64,000 nucleotides of DNA from VFJQ01 sp044226525 (GCA_044226525.1 JBGAGV010000011.1:151656-215655), one strand, 5' to 3'; positions 51,799 to 60,620 are shown, numbered from the stretch's first letter. Notes: generated by a model not told the origin, from the sequence alone. Numbers and translations: made by a program.

Positions 51799-52922
51799 GA
51801 CGGATTTCGCAGGTGGAGCAAAACTTTCGTGGCGAGTTCCGCCGGAAGGAACGGCTTGGCCATGAAATCGGAGCCGCCGTGGACCTTCGCCTGTGCTCTC
51901 GCCTCGAAGTCGTCGATGCCGGTGACAAAGATGACGGGAATATCTTTGCCGTGCGGCAGGGCACGCATCTCGCGGCAGAGATCGAAGCCTGACATTTCCG
52001 GCATCAACAGATCGAGAAGCACGACATCGAAGGCATTTTGTCGGAAGACTTCGAGGGCCAGGCGGGGGGAATGCAGCGTCACCACATTGATCTGGGCACG
52101 CTCAAGTGAACGCCGGTTTACTTGGCGCGCGATGGCCAAATCATCGACGACGAGCACCATGGGGCTGGCAATGGTAAAATCGTCCGGAGGGCCGCTTGTT
52201 TTGCAGAGGTTAACCAGAGCGTCCAGTGCGGTGCCGATGGTCCGCAAAGGGGAGGCCTTGATTTTATCCGTCTCGACCGAAAGGTGATAGGCCAGAGCCG
52301 AGAGGGCGGCGGCCATTTGCGCCAGCACGCGGTGGCCCAGGGCACCAGCGGACGTGGCGATGGATTCGAGCGACTGCGTCATGGCCGTCAACACGGGCAC
52401 GACTGTTGCGAGCCCACTCTGGCGCGAGGTGGCGCTGAAGTCGGCGCGTAGTTGTGCGATCTTCTTCTCCGCCCGAGCGAGAAAACTGCACCGGATGATT
52501 TCGAGCTTCGATAACGCCATCGCTCCCGAGCCGGATTCTTCCGGCAGGATGTCTGGTTCGGGAAGAAGCTGATTGAGCAAGCTCGCGACGGTGTCCGGCG
52601 AACTTGCCACCTTGTCGAGGCAACGCGTTGCCCCAGCCTTCCTGGCGGCTTCCATGATGAGCGGAAGGTAGGCATTACAAAGGACAATGATCGGCATGGG
52701 GCGAGCGCCGGCTCGGGCGCGCAATTCACCGACCAGTTGTGCGCCGGTCAGCCCTCGCTGTTCGATGTCCAGAACCACCGCCACCGGCGGACGCTCCCGA
52801 GCGAGCGCCAAGCCTTCCTCCGGTGTGCTGGCCGCTTCCACTCGAAAACCGTCCGTTTCCAAGCGAGCCCGGTGGAGGGAGGCTACCGCCGGATCGGCGG
52901 CGATGATGAGAACGATGCGCAT
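51789..52922 (-). CDS. Two-receiver response regulator with HPt-like middle
   Basis: The 377-residue protein has a receiver at about 1-120 ('PPVAVVLDIEQRGLTGAQ') and a helical segment (about 135-255). In that segment 'SIATSAGALGHRVLAQMAAA' matches the HPt motif but lacks the phosphorylatable histidine. A second receiver at about 260-377 carries 'DVVLLDLLMPEMSGFDLCRE'. No DNA-binding output is present, so it may act by protein contact. It is convergent with the PilP-like gene (10-nt overlap). Confidence 0.8.
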   Translation of the reverse strand: MRIVLIIAADPAVASLHRARLETDGFRVEAASTPEEGLALARERPPVAVVLDIEQRGLTGAQLVGELRARAGARPMPIIVLCNAYLPLIMEAARKAGATRCLDKVASSPDTVASLLNQLLPEPDILPEESGSGAMALSKLEIIRCSFLARAEKKIAQLRADFSATSRQSGLATVVPVLTAMTQSLESIATSAGALGHRVLAQMAAALSALAYHLSVETDKIKASPLRTIGTALDALVNLCKTSGPPDDFTIASPMVLVVDDLAIARQVNRRSLERAQINVVTLHSPRLALEVFRQNAFDVVLLDLLMPEMSGFDLCREMRALPHGKDIPVIFVTGIDDFEARAQAKVHGGSDFMAKPFLPAELATKVLLHLRNPSYC

Positions 52923-52988
52923 GCCCCAAATTTATAAGACACCTTGGGGTGGGAAAAGGAAATGTAATGGTTTCCCCGTAAGGGGTTT

Positions 52989-53693
52989 TTACTCGGCGAG
53001 CCGCCGAGGTTCCATCAAAGCGAGGATGCGCTCCTTTTTTTGTGCGTAATCGAGCGAGTGGAAAACGCGGATTTCATCAATGCGCCGCGCGCTATTGAGT
53101 GCGTCGAGACAGGCAGTGTAATGTTTCGCCAGACGGGTCGTTTCGGCGTAGCGCCCGCGCAGATTGGGGTCTGAGTAGGCGCCATCGCTCTGACTTGCGA
53201 AGAGGTGAAAACGCAGCCAGCGGCGATCCGCTCCGGAGATGCGTTGACTGCGCCGGAAAAATCCGACGAAGAGCAGCAGCACGAGATAAGTATCGACCTG
53301 CGCTTGCAACTCTAGATGGCGAGCGAAGTCCTCGCTTTCGATCTCCCTGATTCCGCGGCGAAAGGCCAGGGCCGCATGCAGCGCGTGATTGATCTCTTCT
53401 ACGAAGGCGATGAGCTGGCGGATGTTTGCGTCGCTGATTCCGCGGCGCGGATCATGCCGTTCCAGCTCTTCGATAAGCCAGTGCGAGTAGTAGATGCCAA
53501 TGTGAAGATGGTCCCCGATGCGGCGGAGAAACGTCCGGGCGAGGTCGCTGAGTTCGCGTGCTTGCGCGCCGGCGAGGCGCGAGAGTTGCCCACATCGGTG
53601 GCGATCGATGAGGCAGTCCTCCAGGTTGATTCCTGCCGCTGCGTAAGTGCGCTCGAATAATCGCTGAATGTCGCTAAATAACGTGGTGCTCAT
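52989..53693 (-). CDS. Conserved-looking protein of unknown function (234 aa)
   Basis: The 234-residue protein is all-helical by sequence character ('FLRRIGDHLHIGIYYSHWLI', 'HLELQAQVDTYLVLLLFVGF') and has no signal peptide. No known family is recognised. It is co-translated with the upstream unknown gene by a 4-nt overlap, so the two likely work together. A hydrophobic patch around residues 130-150 might be a buried helix. Confidence 0.6.
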   Translation of the reverse strand: MSTTLFSDIQRLFERTYAAAGINLEDCLIDRHRCGQLSRLAGAQARELSDLARTFLRRIGDHLHIGIYYSHWLIEELERHDPRRGISDANIRQLIAFVEEINHALHAALAFRRGIREIESEDFARHLELQAQVDTYLVLLLFVGFFRRSQRISGADRRWLRFHLFASQSDGAYSDPNLRGRYAETTRLAKHYTACLDALNSARRIDEIRVFHSLDYAQKKERILALMEPRRLAE

Positions 53694-54388
53694 GGAGAGA
53701 TGATTTCGGGGCCGGGCGCTTCATCGAGATGCAGCAAGGAATCAGACAGACGATTCAACGCACAGCGAACGGGTCGGAAGCTCTCCGCCAGTTGCCCATA
53801 AACGCTGTCGAGCGCCGCAGTGCGCGCCACCTGATGATCTGCTGCCGCGCGATAGCTCGAGCGCCCCATGTCCTCGTAGAAGGAAAGATCGGGTGCGCCG
53901 CGTTGTGCCCGCGTCTCGACCGATTCACGGAAGATCCCGCTAAGAAACAGCGAATAGTTCCCGATATGCGCGCGAATGAGGAAGGTCTGCGTCGGGGACG
54001 CACCGCGCAAGGCGACCAGCATGTCGCTCACGTATTGGATCGGGCCGGTTGCCCCGTTTGCTGGCGAGCACATTCGCGCACGGTTGGAAAAATGCTCCAG
54101 TAACGACGCAACATAGTCACTGAGCGGCCGGCTCGCGATGCCGGTTTCTTTGAGCACATGCCGGGTCAGGATGTAGAAATACAACTGTGGCGAAATGGGC
54201 AGCGTCGCATCGGCCTCGAGCACTCCGGCGAGCAGCCGCGGATGATCGAGAATCTCATCCCGCGTTTCGGCATCCGTTAGAAGTTCGACCAGAGAGACGT
54301 TGTCTCGCTGGTCCCGGGCTAGCGTCTCGACGACGAAATCAAAATCCTCTGCAGTGAACCGATCCCGACAATTCGCAGTGATCATCAT
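53690..54388 (-). CDS. Protein of unknown function (232 aa), partner of 52989-53693
   Basis: The 232-residue protein starts MMITANCRDRFTAEDFDFVV; a TTG start 13 codons earlier also exists. It is helical and acidic, with 'LYFYILTRHVLKETGIASRP' and 'GATGPIQYVSDMLVALRG' as the more distinctive segments. No family is recognised. The stop overlaps the 234-residue gene start by 4 nt, which marks a two-gene unit. Confidence 0.6.
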   Translation of the reverse strand: MMITANCRDRFTAEDFDFVVETLARDQRDNVSLVELLTDAETRDEILDHPRLLAGVLEADATLPISPQLYFYILTRHVLKETGIASRPLSDYVASLLEHFSNRARMCSPANGATGPIQYVSDMLVALRGASPTQTFLIRAHIGNYSLFLSGIFRESVETRAQRGAPDLSFYEDMGRSSYRAAADHQVARTAALDSVYGQLAESFRPVRCALNRLSDSLLHLDEAPGPEIISP

Positions 54389-54480
54389 CGGGACCAAATT
54401 TAAAGCATTCCCCGTGCCTTTTTGCAAGCCTCAAGGTGTGCAGAAAGGCCCTCCGGAAATCGCCCTCCCCATGTTCCAAA

Positions 54481-54500
54481 CGCGGACACCCTTGTCCGCG
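54481..54500. terminator. Hairpin 'cgcggaca...tgtccgcg'
   Basis: An 8-bp perfect stem with a 4-nt loop lies 12 nt downstream of the methyltransferase stop, followed by 'ttt' on that strand. Possible terminator, or one of the recurrent palindromes. Confidence 0.5.
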
Positions 54501-54511
54501 CCGTGTCATCT

Positions 54512-55111
54512 TCAGTGTTTCCCGTTTTTGACGTGATGGCCGTTCGCCGTCTTGAAAAACTTCGTTACGTAATTTGGCGGGATGTTCGCCAGCACGTATT
54601 CGCTTTCCGCACGGGGGAAGTGCGAGCAGTGGCCGCGGTCCCGCAACTCGTTCGTGATCTGATAAATGATGAACGCTGCATCGTCGTGCGGCGCGAGCGA
54701 GTCAAAGATGCTGCGTAACAACGCCCGTTTCTTTTCTGGATCGAGCAGGCTGAATGGAATCCCCGACACCACGTAATCGCAGTGCGGCCAACCCCGGTCG
54801 GCGAGCACTTGCGGCAGTGACGCCGCGTCGGTGTTGATGACCGTGACACGAGGTTCGGCGCGGAAGTGATGGCGCAAATGGGTAGCCAGCTCCCCATCCA
54901 GTTCGAACAGTAACAGATGTGAGTCGGGGTGCATCCGGCGCACCATCTCGCGCGTGTGGCAACCTTCTCCCGGGCCAAACTCGGCGATGACCCGCGGTCG
55001 TGCTAGGTCCATCTTCGAAATGACCTTTCGAATGAGGCTGCGGGAACTGGGAATGATGGAAGCGACTTGGCGGGGACGGCTAAGAAAACGCTTCAGGAAA
55101 AGGACGCTCAT
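54512..55111 (-). CDS. Phospholipid N-methyltransferase-like SAM enzyme
   Basis: The 199-residue protein begins MSVLFLKRFLSRPRQVASII, has motif I 'VIAEFGPGEGCHTREMVRRM' and 'CDYVVSGIPFSLLDPEKKRA', then 'ITNELRDRGHCSHFPRAESE'. It fits the PmtA-like phospholipid methyltransferase or rRNA adenine-dimethylase-like superfamily. The start is chosen at the family-like N-terminus; a longer frame adds 56 unlikely residues. Substrate is not certain. Confidence 0.75.
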   Translation of the reverse strand: MSVLFLKRFLSRPRQVASIIPSSRSLIRKVISKMDLARPRVIAEFGPGEGCHTREMVRRMHPDSHLLLFELDGELATHLRHHFRAEPRVTVINTDAASLPQVLADRGWPHCDYVVSGIPFSLLDPEKKRALLRSIFDSLAPHDDAAFIIYQITNELRDRGHCSHFPRAESEYVLANIPPNYVTKFFKTANGHHVKNGKH

Positions 55112-55343
55112 CGATTGGGCTGGGACGCGGAAAGCGGCGGATTCTAGGAGCAAGCTGAGCTTTGTCCAGAGGGCAGATACACCGGAAGCCGTCGGCGCCG
55201 AAAAAGCTCCCCGCCCTCTCACAGGCCGGAATCGGGGCATTTCCCCTCTGGTGGGTAGGCATAAATCCACCAAAAACATGAAATTTTGTTATTGCCACAA
55301 CGCCATAAGCTAATTATGGAATTTCAAAGCAAAAGCCAGCCCC

Positions 55344-55904
55344 ATGTCCACGCCGAACCTGATCACTGTGAAAGAGACTGCGGAGTATCTGCGGATTCCG
55401 CTGCCGACCGTCTATTACCTCGTTCAGCGCGGCCAGATCCCGGCAGTGCAAATCGGTGGGCGTTGGCGGGTTAAGAAGGATTTGCTCGACCGCGACGTGC
55501 TTCGGACCGAAGCGGGTGGCCAGCCGACTGTTCTGGTGGTCGATGACGAAGAGCCCATCCAGGAGATGTTCAAGCTCTTCCTCAAGAAAGCCGGTTTCAG
55601 CCGGATGATCGTCGGCAACGGCAAGGAAGCCCTTGCCGCTCTCGAGAAACAGAAGTTCGAGCTGGTTTTCCTTGATCTCCAGTTGCCTGACATTACGGGC
55701 GACGAAATTTACGCCATCGCGAAGGAAAAATACCCGGACCTCCCGATCGTCATCATCACCGGCTACCCCGATAGCGACATGATGAACAACATCCTGAAGC
55801 ACGGCCCCGTGACGATGCTGAAGAAGCCCCTCCGCGTGAACGATCTTCAGGAAACGTTGCGCCACCTCGGCCATAAGGCGGAAGCGGAAAAGGCAGCCGC
55901 CTAG
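55344..55904 (+). CDS. Excisionase-type HTH fused to a receiver domain
   Basis: The 186-residue protein has an N-terminal excisionase/MerR-like HTH ('NLITVKETAEYLRIPLPTVY' and 'GGRWRVKKDLLDRDVL') joined to a complete receiver. 'VLVVDDEEPIQEMFKLFL', 'ELVFLDLQLPDITGDEIYAI', 'IITGYPD' and 'TMLKKPLRVNDLQ' keep the acidic pair, phospho-Asp, Thr and Lys. The order is the reverse of typical response regulators, with DNA binding first. No kinase is adjacent. A 'ccataa-ttatgg' dyad 30 nt upstream may be its own operator. Confidence 0.85.
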   Translation: MSTPNLITVKETAEYLRIPLPTVYYLVQRGQIPAVQIGGRWRVKKDLLDRDVLRTEAGGQPTVLVVDDEEPIQEMFKLFLKKAGFSRMIVGNGKEALAALEKQKFELVFLDLQLPDITGDEIYAIAKEKYPDLPIVIITGYPDSDMMNNILKHGPVTMLKKPLRVNDLQETLRHLGHKAEAEKAAA

Positions 55905-56029
55905 CCTCCCTTCGGCCGGGACAAATCGTAGAGCAGATCTCCGTCTGCTCGACCAACGGCAAGGCCGTCTTGCTCATCACGCGCCTTCTGCCGTCTTTGG
56001 CAGCCCCGCACAGCCACGCCTCGGTCGCT

Positions 56030-57346
56030 TTACTGCGGAGCTACCGTGCCGCTCGGCTTCCCCGCTGGCACTGGTGATGACGCCGGTGCAGGCGTCGCAC
56101 TTGCCGGTGAGGGAGTTGTGGGCGCCGGAGTCGATGGGGGCGGTGGCGGGGTGGTGAGGTCTTTCCACGCGAATAGCTCCGCGCTCGTGCCTCCCATTTC
56201 CTCCAGCAGCTTCGCACAACGCTCGCGCCATTTGCCGAGATCCGGCGCGGTAAACGGTTTGTCTGCGGAACCGGGGAATACAAGGTAGGTGATTTTCAGC
56301 TCACTCGTTGCACTGTTGATCGAGTTCGCGCGCGCGTTCACTTCCTTGCAAATGCGCAACGAGGCCTCGCCCATTTTATAAGTCGGTCCCACGTCGCCGA
56401 TGATCGCGGGGTAAAGTGTATCGCCGTTGATCACTACGCAGTAGTCGCCGACCAGCGGCGAGAACGGCGATTTCTTCCCTACTACGCAGAAGGGCAGCAC
56501 GATGAACGGGTCCACCGCGCCGACGAGGAAGCTGTAGGTCTTGAGGCTGTGAATCTCTGCCTTGAGGTCCTCTACCTGACTCTTCAGCGACTTCGTTTTC
56601 TCGGCGCTCAAACCGGGCAGCGCCAGGTCGCGCTTCGTCTTATCCAGCGCCTGCTCGCGGCCCGCGAGAAACGCGTTCGCGACATCCGTCTTGCGTGCCC
56701 ACTTGTAGCTCGTGAACGGCTGGAACGTGAGCGACGAGCCATCCACCACCGGCACGCGCTCCGGATCGGAACCGTCTTCGTCCACGTCCATGTCGGTCTG
56801 CACGAGCAAGGCGCGGCGCTTCGTTTCTGGATGCTGCAACTCCAGCACCGTCTCAGTGTCGTAGAAATTCGCGCGTGTGAGGACCGTGTCGAGGCGGTAG
56901 AGATTCTTCTGCGTGTTCTCGACTTTGAGCCGATACAAGTCATCGAAGAATGGCGACACGTTCGCGCGCTCGAGCAAAGGCGGAAGTTGCGGCAGCAGCG
57001 TCGCGATCTTCGGATTCAGCGCCGCGATCTCGGAGAGATCTTTGTGCGGCTTCGGCACCTTCACCTTCAGCGTGACCTCTGCCGTGTAGCTGGCGGGGTC
57101 GTTGCGATCCTTCGCCGCCGTGGTGCCACGCTCAGTTTCGAGCGTCACCTTGTATTGCATGCCGTTGAAAACCTTGCCGAACTCGATCCGCTTCGCAGGC
57201 ACGTAAGGCGGTGGAGTCGGTGTGGGCCTGGGCTCGGGCGTCGGCGTGGGAACCGGAGTCGGAGTGGCTTTCGGCTCAATCGGCGTCCGCGGGCAACCCG
57301 CCAACCCGAGCGCCCCCCACAGCAAGAGATAACGCAACCGCCTCAC
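56030..57346 (-). CDS. GH75 chitosanase-like lipoprotein
   Basis: The 438-residue protein starts GTG (MRRLRYLLLWGALGLAGC) with a lipobox. A Pro/Thr spacer and an N-terminal region (about 50-210) precede a domain whose sequence 'VGAVDPFIVLPFCVVGKKSP', 'GDYCVVINGDTLYPAIIGDV' and 'GPTYKMGEASLRICKEVN' matches the GH75 chitosanase core. It ends in a low-complexity Pro/Ala tail. It would cut chitosan-type polymers, and may instead bind envelope glycans. It is coupled by a 7-nt gap to the TMEM14-like gene. Confidence 0.75.
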   Translation of the reverse strand: MRRLRYLLLWGALGLAGCPRTPIEPKATPTPVPTPTPEPRPTPTPPPYVPAKRIEFGKVFNGMQYKVTLETERGTTAAKDRNDPASYTAEVTLKVKVPKPHKDLSEIAALNPKIATLLPQLPPLLERANVSPFFDDLYRLKVENTQKNLYRLDTVLTRANFYDTETVLELQHPETKRRALLVQTDMDVDEDGSDPERVPVVDGSSLTFQPFTSYKWARKTDVANAFLAGREQALDKTKRDLALPGLSAEKTKSLKSQVEDLKAEIHSLKTYSFLVGAVDPFIVLPFCVVGKKSPFSPLVGDYCVVINGDTLYPAIIGDVGPTYKMGEASLRICKEVNARANSINSATSELKITYLVFPGSADKPFTAPDLGKWRERCAKLLEEMGGTSAELFAWKDLTTPPPPPSTPAPTTPSPASATPAPASSPVPAGKPSGTVAPQ

Positions 57347-57353
57347 CGGGGTG

Positions 57354-57674
57354 CTACTTCTTCACGAAGGCCAGGATCGTCAACACGACGGCGATCACAC
57401 TGAGGATCGCCATCATGCCCGCCGGCATGAATTTGTGAGTCGAGAAATAGGCTGGCGCGAACCATCCCGCCAGCGCCAGCGCCACGATTCCCCCCAGCAC
57501 CAGACCGGCCACCAGATTCGTCTTTAGCAACAATGCCGCCACGATGATGAGCACGCCCGAAATTCCTCCCGCCACGATCGATGCCGTGCTCCCCGCTTTG
57601 ACAAAGCCCATCACGCCCCCGGCAATCGTGAGGGCGGCGAAACTGAAATAGTAGATGCGGGTAAGATCGAGCAT
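57354..57674 (-). CDS. TMEM14/UPF0136-like small membrane protein
   Basis: The 106-residue protein MLDLTRIYYFSFAALTIAGG has four hydrophobic helices with Gly-rich turns ('GGVMGFVKAGSTASIVAGGI'), typical of the TMEM14 (UPF0136) family. Its role is not known. It lies 7 nt upstream of the GH75-like gene on the same strand and 41 nt after the SDR gene. Confidence 0.8.
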   Translation of the reverse strand: MLDLTRIYYFSFAALTIAGGVMGFVKAGSTASIVAGGISGVLIIVAALLLKTNLVAGLVLGGIVALALAGWFAPAYFSTHKFMPAGMMAILSVIAVVLTILAFVKK

Positions 57675-57715
57675 GGGCGGCTTGTAGCCGGTTCAGCCGC
57701 GCACGGCAACCGTGC

Positions 57716-58519
57716 TTAATGTCCCTTGTAACCCCGCCCGCGCTGGTTCAGCGCGTAGCGCACCATGAAAAACGGGAGCAGCGACGTGAGCGTCATGGTG
57801 AGGAACACCAGCCAGCCGGGAATAATCCGGGCGCTGCCTTGCTCGACGGCAGTGAGGCCGTCCCGCACCACCTGCTCGGCGGGCACTTTGAAATACGGAG
57901 GAGCGAGCTGCGCGCCGTTGGAGTCGGCGCGTTCGGCCACGGCGGCGAACTCCGTATCCACCGGGCCGGGGCATAGCGCGACGATATTCACACCCGTGCC
58001 TCGCACTTCGGCCCGAAGCGCTTCGCTGAAGCTCGTCACGTAAGCTTTCGTGGCGGCATAGACGGCCAGTTGCGGCAGCGGCAGCAGGCTCGCGATCGAG
58101 CTCACATTCAAGATCGTTCCTCGCTTTCGCGCGATCAGCCCCGGCAGCATCTCGTGGGTCACGCGGGTGAGCGCCGTCACGTTTACATCGATCATCGCCT
58201 CCACGCGCGGCCACTCGCTCTCCTCGAACAGGCCGTGATCGCCGAGGCCGGCGTTGTTGATTACCAGGTCCACCGTCACCGGCAGCGCGGCGAGCTCGCG
58301 GAAAAAGCGATCCATGTCCTCGCCATCGGCCAGATCGACCGCGCAGCAACGGATGGCGAGGTTCGGCCGGGCGATTTCCGCCGCGAGCTCTTCGAGGCGG
58401 TCGCGTCGGCGTGCGACCAGAATCAGCGCCTTGGCGCGCGGTGCGAGCTGGCGCGTGAACTCCGCGCCAAACCCGCTGGAAGCACCGGTGATGAGAGCTG
58501 TGCAGCCATCGAGATTCAT
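57716..58519 (-). CDS. Short-chain dehydrogenase/reductase
   Basis: The 267-residue enzyme has the Rossmann start 'TALITGASSGFGAEFTRQLA', 'LVINNAGLGDHG', the Ser 'TILNVSSIASLL' and the active-site pair 'AVYAATKAYVTSF' (YxxxK). It ends in a hydrophobic helix ('LVFLTMTLTSLLPFFMVRY') and basic tail, so it may be membrane-attached. The family reduces lipids or aldehydes. MNLDGCTALITG is the start; longer frames are poor. Confidence 0.93.
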   Translation of the reverse strand: MNLDGCTALITGASSGFGAEFTRQLAPRAKALILVARRRDRLEELAAEIARPNLAIRCCAVDLADGEDMDRFFRELAALPVTVDLVINNAGLGDHGLFEESEWPRVEAMIDVNVTALTRVTHEMLPGLIARKRGTILNVSSIASLLPLPQLAVYAATKAYVTSFSEALRAEVRGTGVNIVALCPGPVDTEFAAVAERADSNGAQLAPPYFKVPAEQVVRDGLTAVEQGSARIIPGWLVFLTMTLTSLLPFFMVRYALNQRGRGYKGH

Positions 58520-58582
58520 GTGGATGCAAAATAGGACAGACCGACTGCCGGGCCGTCCAGTCTGCATTGCAGCAAGGCGTAG

Positions 58583-58602
58583 CTCGGCTCTCCAGAGCCG
58601 AG
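58583..58602. repeat. Palindrome 'ctcggctct-cc-agagccgag'
   Basis: A 9-bp perfect stem with a 2-nt loop in the divergent gap between the SDR gene and the esterase. A partial further copy ('ctcggctct') lies about 30 nt downstream. A related shape occurs at 61938-61956. Confidence 0.6.
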
Positions 58603-58696
58603 GCTTCACGCTTCGACAAAAACTCGGCTCTGGAAAGCCAGGCCACAGATTTTTCTCGTCCCCTGCGTCACCACCGTCAGCATGGCCTCGCACCGC

Positions 58697-59575
58697 ATGA
58701 AACGTTTCGCCGCTCTTTCACTGCTCTCCCTGCTTGCGTCGATTGCTTCCGGTGCGGAACCAGCCCTGCCGACCGGTGCGAAAGTGCTGCGAGACCTCGC
58801 TTACGTCTCGCATCCGCACGAAAACCAGAAGCTCGACCTCTATCTCCCCGCCTCACCGAAAGGGCCGCTGCTCGTCTGGATTCACGGCGGTGGCTGGCGT
58901 GCGGGAACGAAGAACGACGTCGATGGCCTCCAGTTCCTCGAGCAGGGATACTGCGTCGCCAGCGTCGAATACCGCTTCACTCAGGACGCTATTTTTCCGG
59001 CGCAGATCGAGGATTGCAAAGCCGCCATCCGCTGGCTGCGCGCGCATGCGCAGGAATACGGCTACGATCCGAAGCGCATCGCCGCCTGGGGCGCGAGTGC
59101 CGGCGGGCACCTCACCGCACTGCTCGCCACCACTGGCAAAATGCGCGAGTTCGATGTGGGCGAAAACCTCGATCAATCCAGCGCCATCCGCTGCGGTATC
59201 GATTTCTTCGGCCCCGCCGATTTCCCCGGCTGGAAGCCACCCACCGCCGAACCCATGGTTCAGCGCACCGGTGCCGGTTCCGTCCTCGTGCAGCTCTTTG
59301 GCGGCCCGATCGACGGCAAGCTCGACCTCGCCCGTCGCGCCAGTCCTATCACCTGGGTCAGCAAGGATTCCGCTCCGCTCTACATCGTGCATGGTAACGA
59401 AGACCCGCTCGTCGGCGTCGATCAAAGCATGACGCTCCGCGCCAAATATAAGGCGGCCGGTATCGAAGTCCTTACCGACATCATTAACCACGGCGGCCAC
59501 GGCGGCCCTGCCTTCTTCTCCGGCGATCTCCCCGTGCGCAGAGCCGAATTTCTCAACCGCCACCTCGCGCCATGA
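58697..59575 (+). CDS. Secreted alpha/beta hydrolase (esterase/lipase)
   Basis: The 292-residue protein has a signal peptide (MKRFAALSLLSLLASIASGA), the oxyanion motif 'LLVWIHGGGWRAGTKNDVDG', the nucleophile elbow 'IAAWGASAGGHLTALLATTG', Asp in 'VHGNEDPLVGVDQSM' and His in 'INHGGHGGPAFF'. This is the HSL-type esterase fold. It probably cleaves small esters outside the cytoplasm. The start is 15 nt downstream of an alternative. Its stop overlaps the cupin by 4 nt. Confidence 0.92.
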   Translation: MKRFAALSLLSLLASIASGAEPALPTGAKVLRDLAYVSHPHENQKLDLYLPASPKGPLLVWIHGGGWRAGTKNDVDGLQFLEQGYCVASVEYRFTQDAIFPAQIEDCKAAIRWLRAHAQEYGYDPKRIAAWGASAGGHLTALLATTGKMREFDVGENLDQSSAIRCGIDFFGPADFPGWKPPTAEPMVQRTGAGSVLVQLFGGPIDGKLDLARRASPITWVSKDSAPLYIVHGNEDPLVGVDQSMTLRAKYKAAGIEVLTDIINHGGHGGPAFFSGDLPVRRAEFLNRHLAP

Positions 59576-59925
59576 CTGTCCAGAACCTCGCCAACCAAGC
59601 CCCGTTTACGACCAAGGATGGCTCGACCATTCGCAGCATCCTCGACCGCACGAATGCTCCGGTGCAAAACCAGAGCCTCGCCGAAGCCCGCGTTCCCACC
59701 GGCACCGCCACCCAGCGCCACTACCACAAGCTCGCCGAGGAGTTTTACTTCATCATCGAAGGCCGCGGCACCATGGAACTCGACGGCACCACCCGCGAAG
59801 TCGGCCCCGGCGATTGCGTCCTCATCCCGCCCGGCGCCTGGCACACCATCACCGCCAGCGAAGACCTGCGTTTCCTCTGCTGCTGCGCCCCACCTTACGC
59901 GCACGACGACACCTACTTCGAGTAA
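59572..59925 (+). CDS. Cupin-domain protein
   Basis: The 117-residue protein has the two cupin motifs, 'GTATQRHYHKLAEEFYFIIE' with metal-binding His/Glu and 'VGPGDCVLIPPGAWHTI' with the last His. Small single cupins bind metals or small sugars. It is co-translated with the esterase. Function unknown. Confidence 0.95.
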   Translation: MTVQNLANQAPFTTKDGSTIRSILDRTNAPVQNQSLAEARVPTGTATQRHYHKLAEEFYFIIEGRGTMELDGTTREVGPGDCVLIPPGAWHTITASEDLRFLCCCAPPYAHDDTYFE

Positions 59926-59983
59926 GCGCCCTACTTTTCCCCTGACCGCGCGCGCAACCCATGTATGGTCCGCGCCCCACCTC

Positions 59984-60463
59984 ATGGATCAACTGCTCAA
60001 CCTGCTCCGTCACAATGCGCGCGCTTCGCTCGAAGATCTCGCGCGTGAGCTCGCGATGACGCCGCAGGAAGTCGCCAGGCACATCGACGAACTCGAACAC
60101 GCTGGTGTGATCCTTGGTTACCAGGCCATCGTCGATGCGCAGAAGCGCGCGGCCAACTTCGTCACCGCGATCGTCGAAGTGAAGATCACCCCTGAGAGGG
60201 GCGGCGGCTTTGATCGGCTCGCTCAGCGCATCGCCCGATTCGCCGAGGTGCAGAGCTGCTATCTCATGAGTGGCGGTTACGATCTGCTCGTCATGGTGGA
60301 GGGCACGACGCTTCAGGAAATCGCCGCGTTCATTTCCGAAAAACTTTCCACCATCAAAGGGGTCATCAGCACCGGCACCCATTTCCGGCTCAAGACCTAC
60401 AAGGAAAACGGCGTCTCTCTCACCCGCGAGGAAAAGCCCTCGCGTCTCGCGATCACGCCATGA
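59984..60463 (+). CDS. Lrp/AsnC-family transcriptional regulator
   Basis: The 159-residue protein MDQLLNLLRHNARASLEDLA has a winged helix ('LARELAMTPQEVARHIDELE') and an AsnC ligand-binding fold ('SCYLMSGGYDLLVMVEG'). It is of standard Lrp length. It lies 157 nt upstream of an aminotransferase with a long inverted repeat between, and probably controls it. The frame begins after 59984; longer readings run through the cupin. Confidence 0.93.
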   Translation: MDQLLNLLRHNARASLEDLARELAMTPQEVARHIDELEHAGVILGYQAIVDAQKRAANFVTAIVEVKITPERGGGFDRLAQRIARFAEVQSCYLMSGGYDLLVMVEGTTLQEIAAFISEKLSTIKGVISTGTHFRLKTYKENGVSLTREEKPSRLAITP

Positions 60464-60465
60464 GT

Positions 60466-60620
60466 GGATCTGGGATTTGGGATTTAGCATTCAGGATTTT
60501 GGGCGCCGCCCGAGCTAGCTAGCCGCGTCCTCTCCCGCGCGCTTCGCGGGAAAACGCGGCCCTCTCGCCTCGCTCCCTCCAAATCCTGATTCCTAAATCC
60601 TCAAATCCTAAATCCTTTCC
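60466..60620. repeat. Imperfect inverted repeat around the aminotransferase leader
   Basis: The left arm 60466-60503 ('gatttgggatttagcattc') and right arm 60578-60620 are imperfect inverted copies of about 28 bp. The 74-bp centre is GC-rich and contains a 'cccgcg-cgctt-cgcggg' hairpin. The right arm ends at the aminotransferase start codon. Confidence 0.75.
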
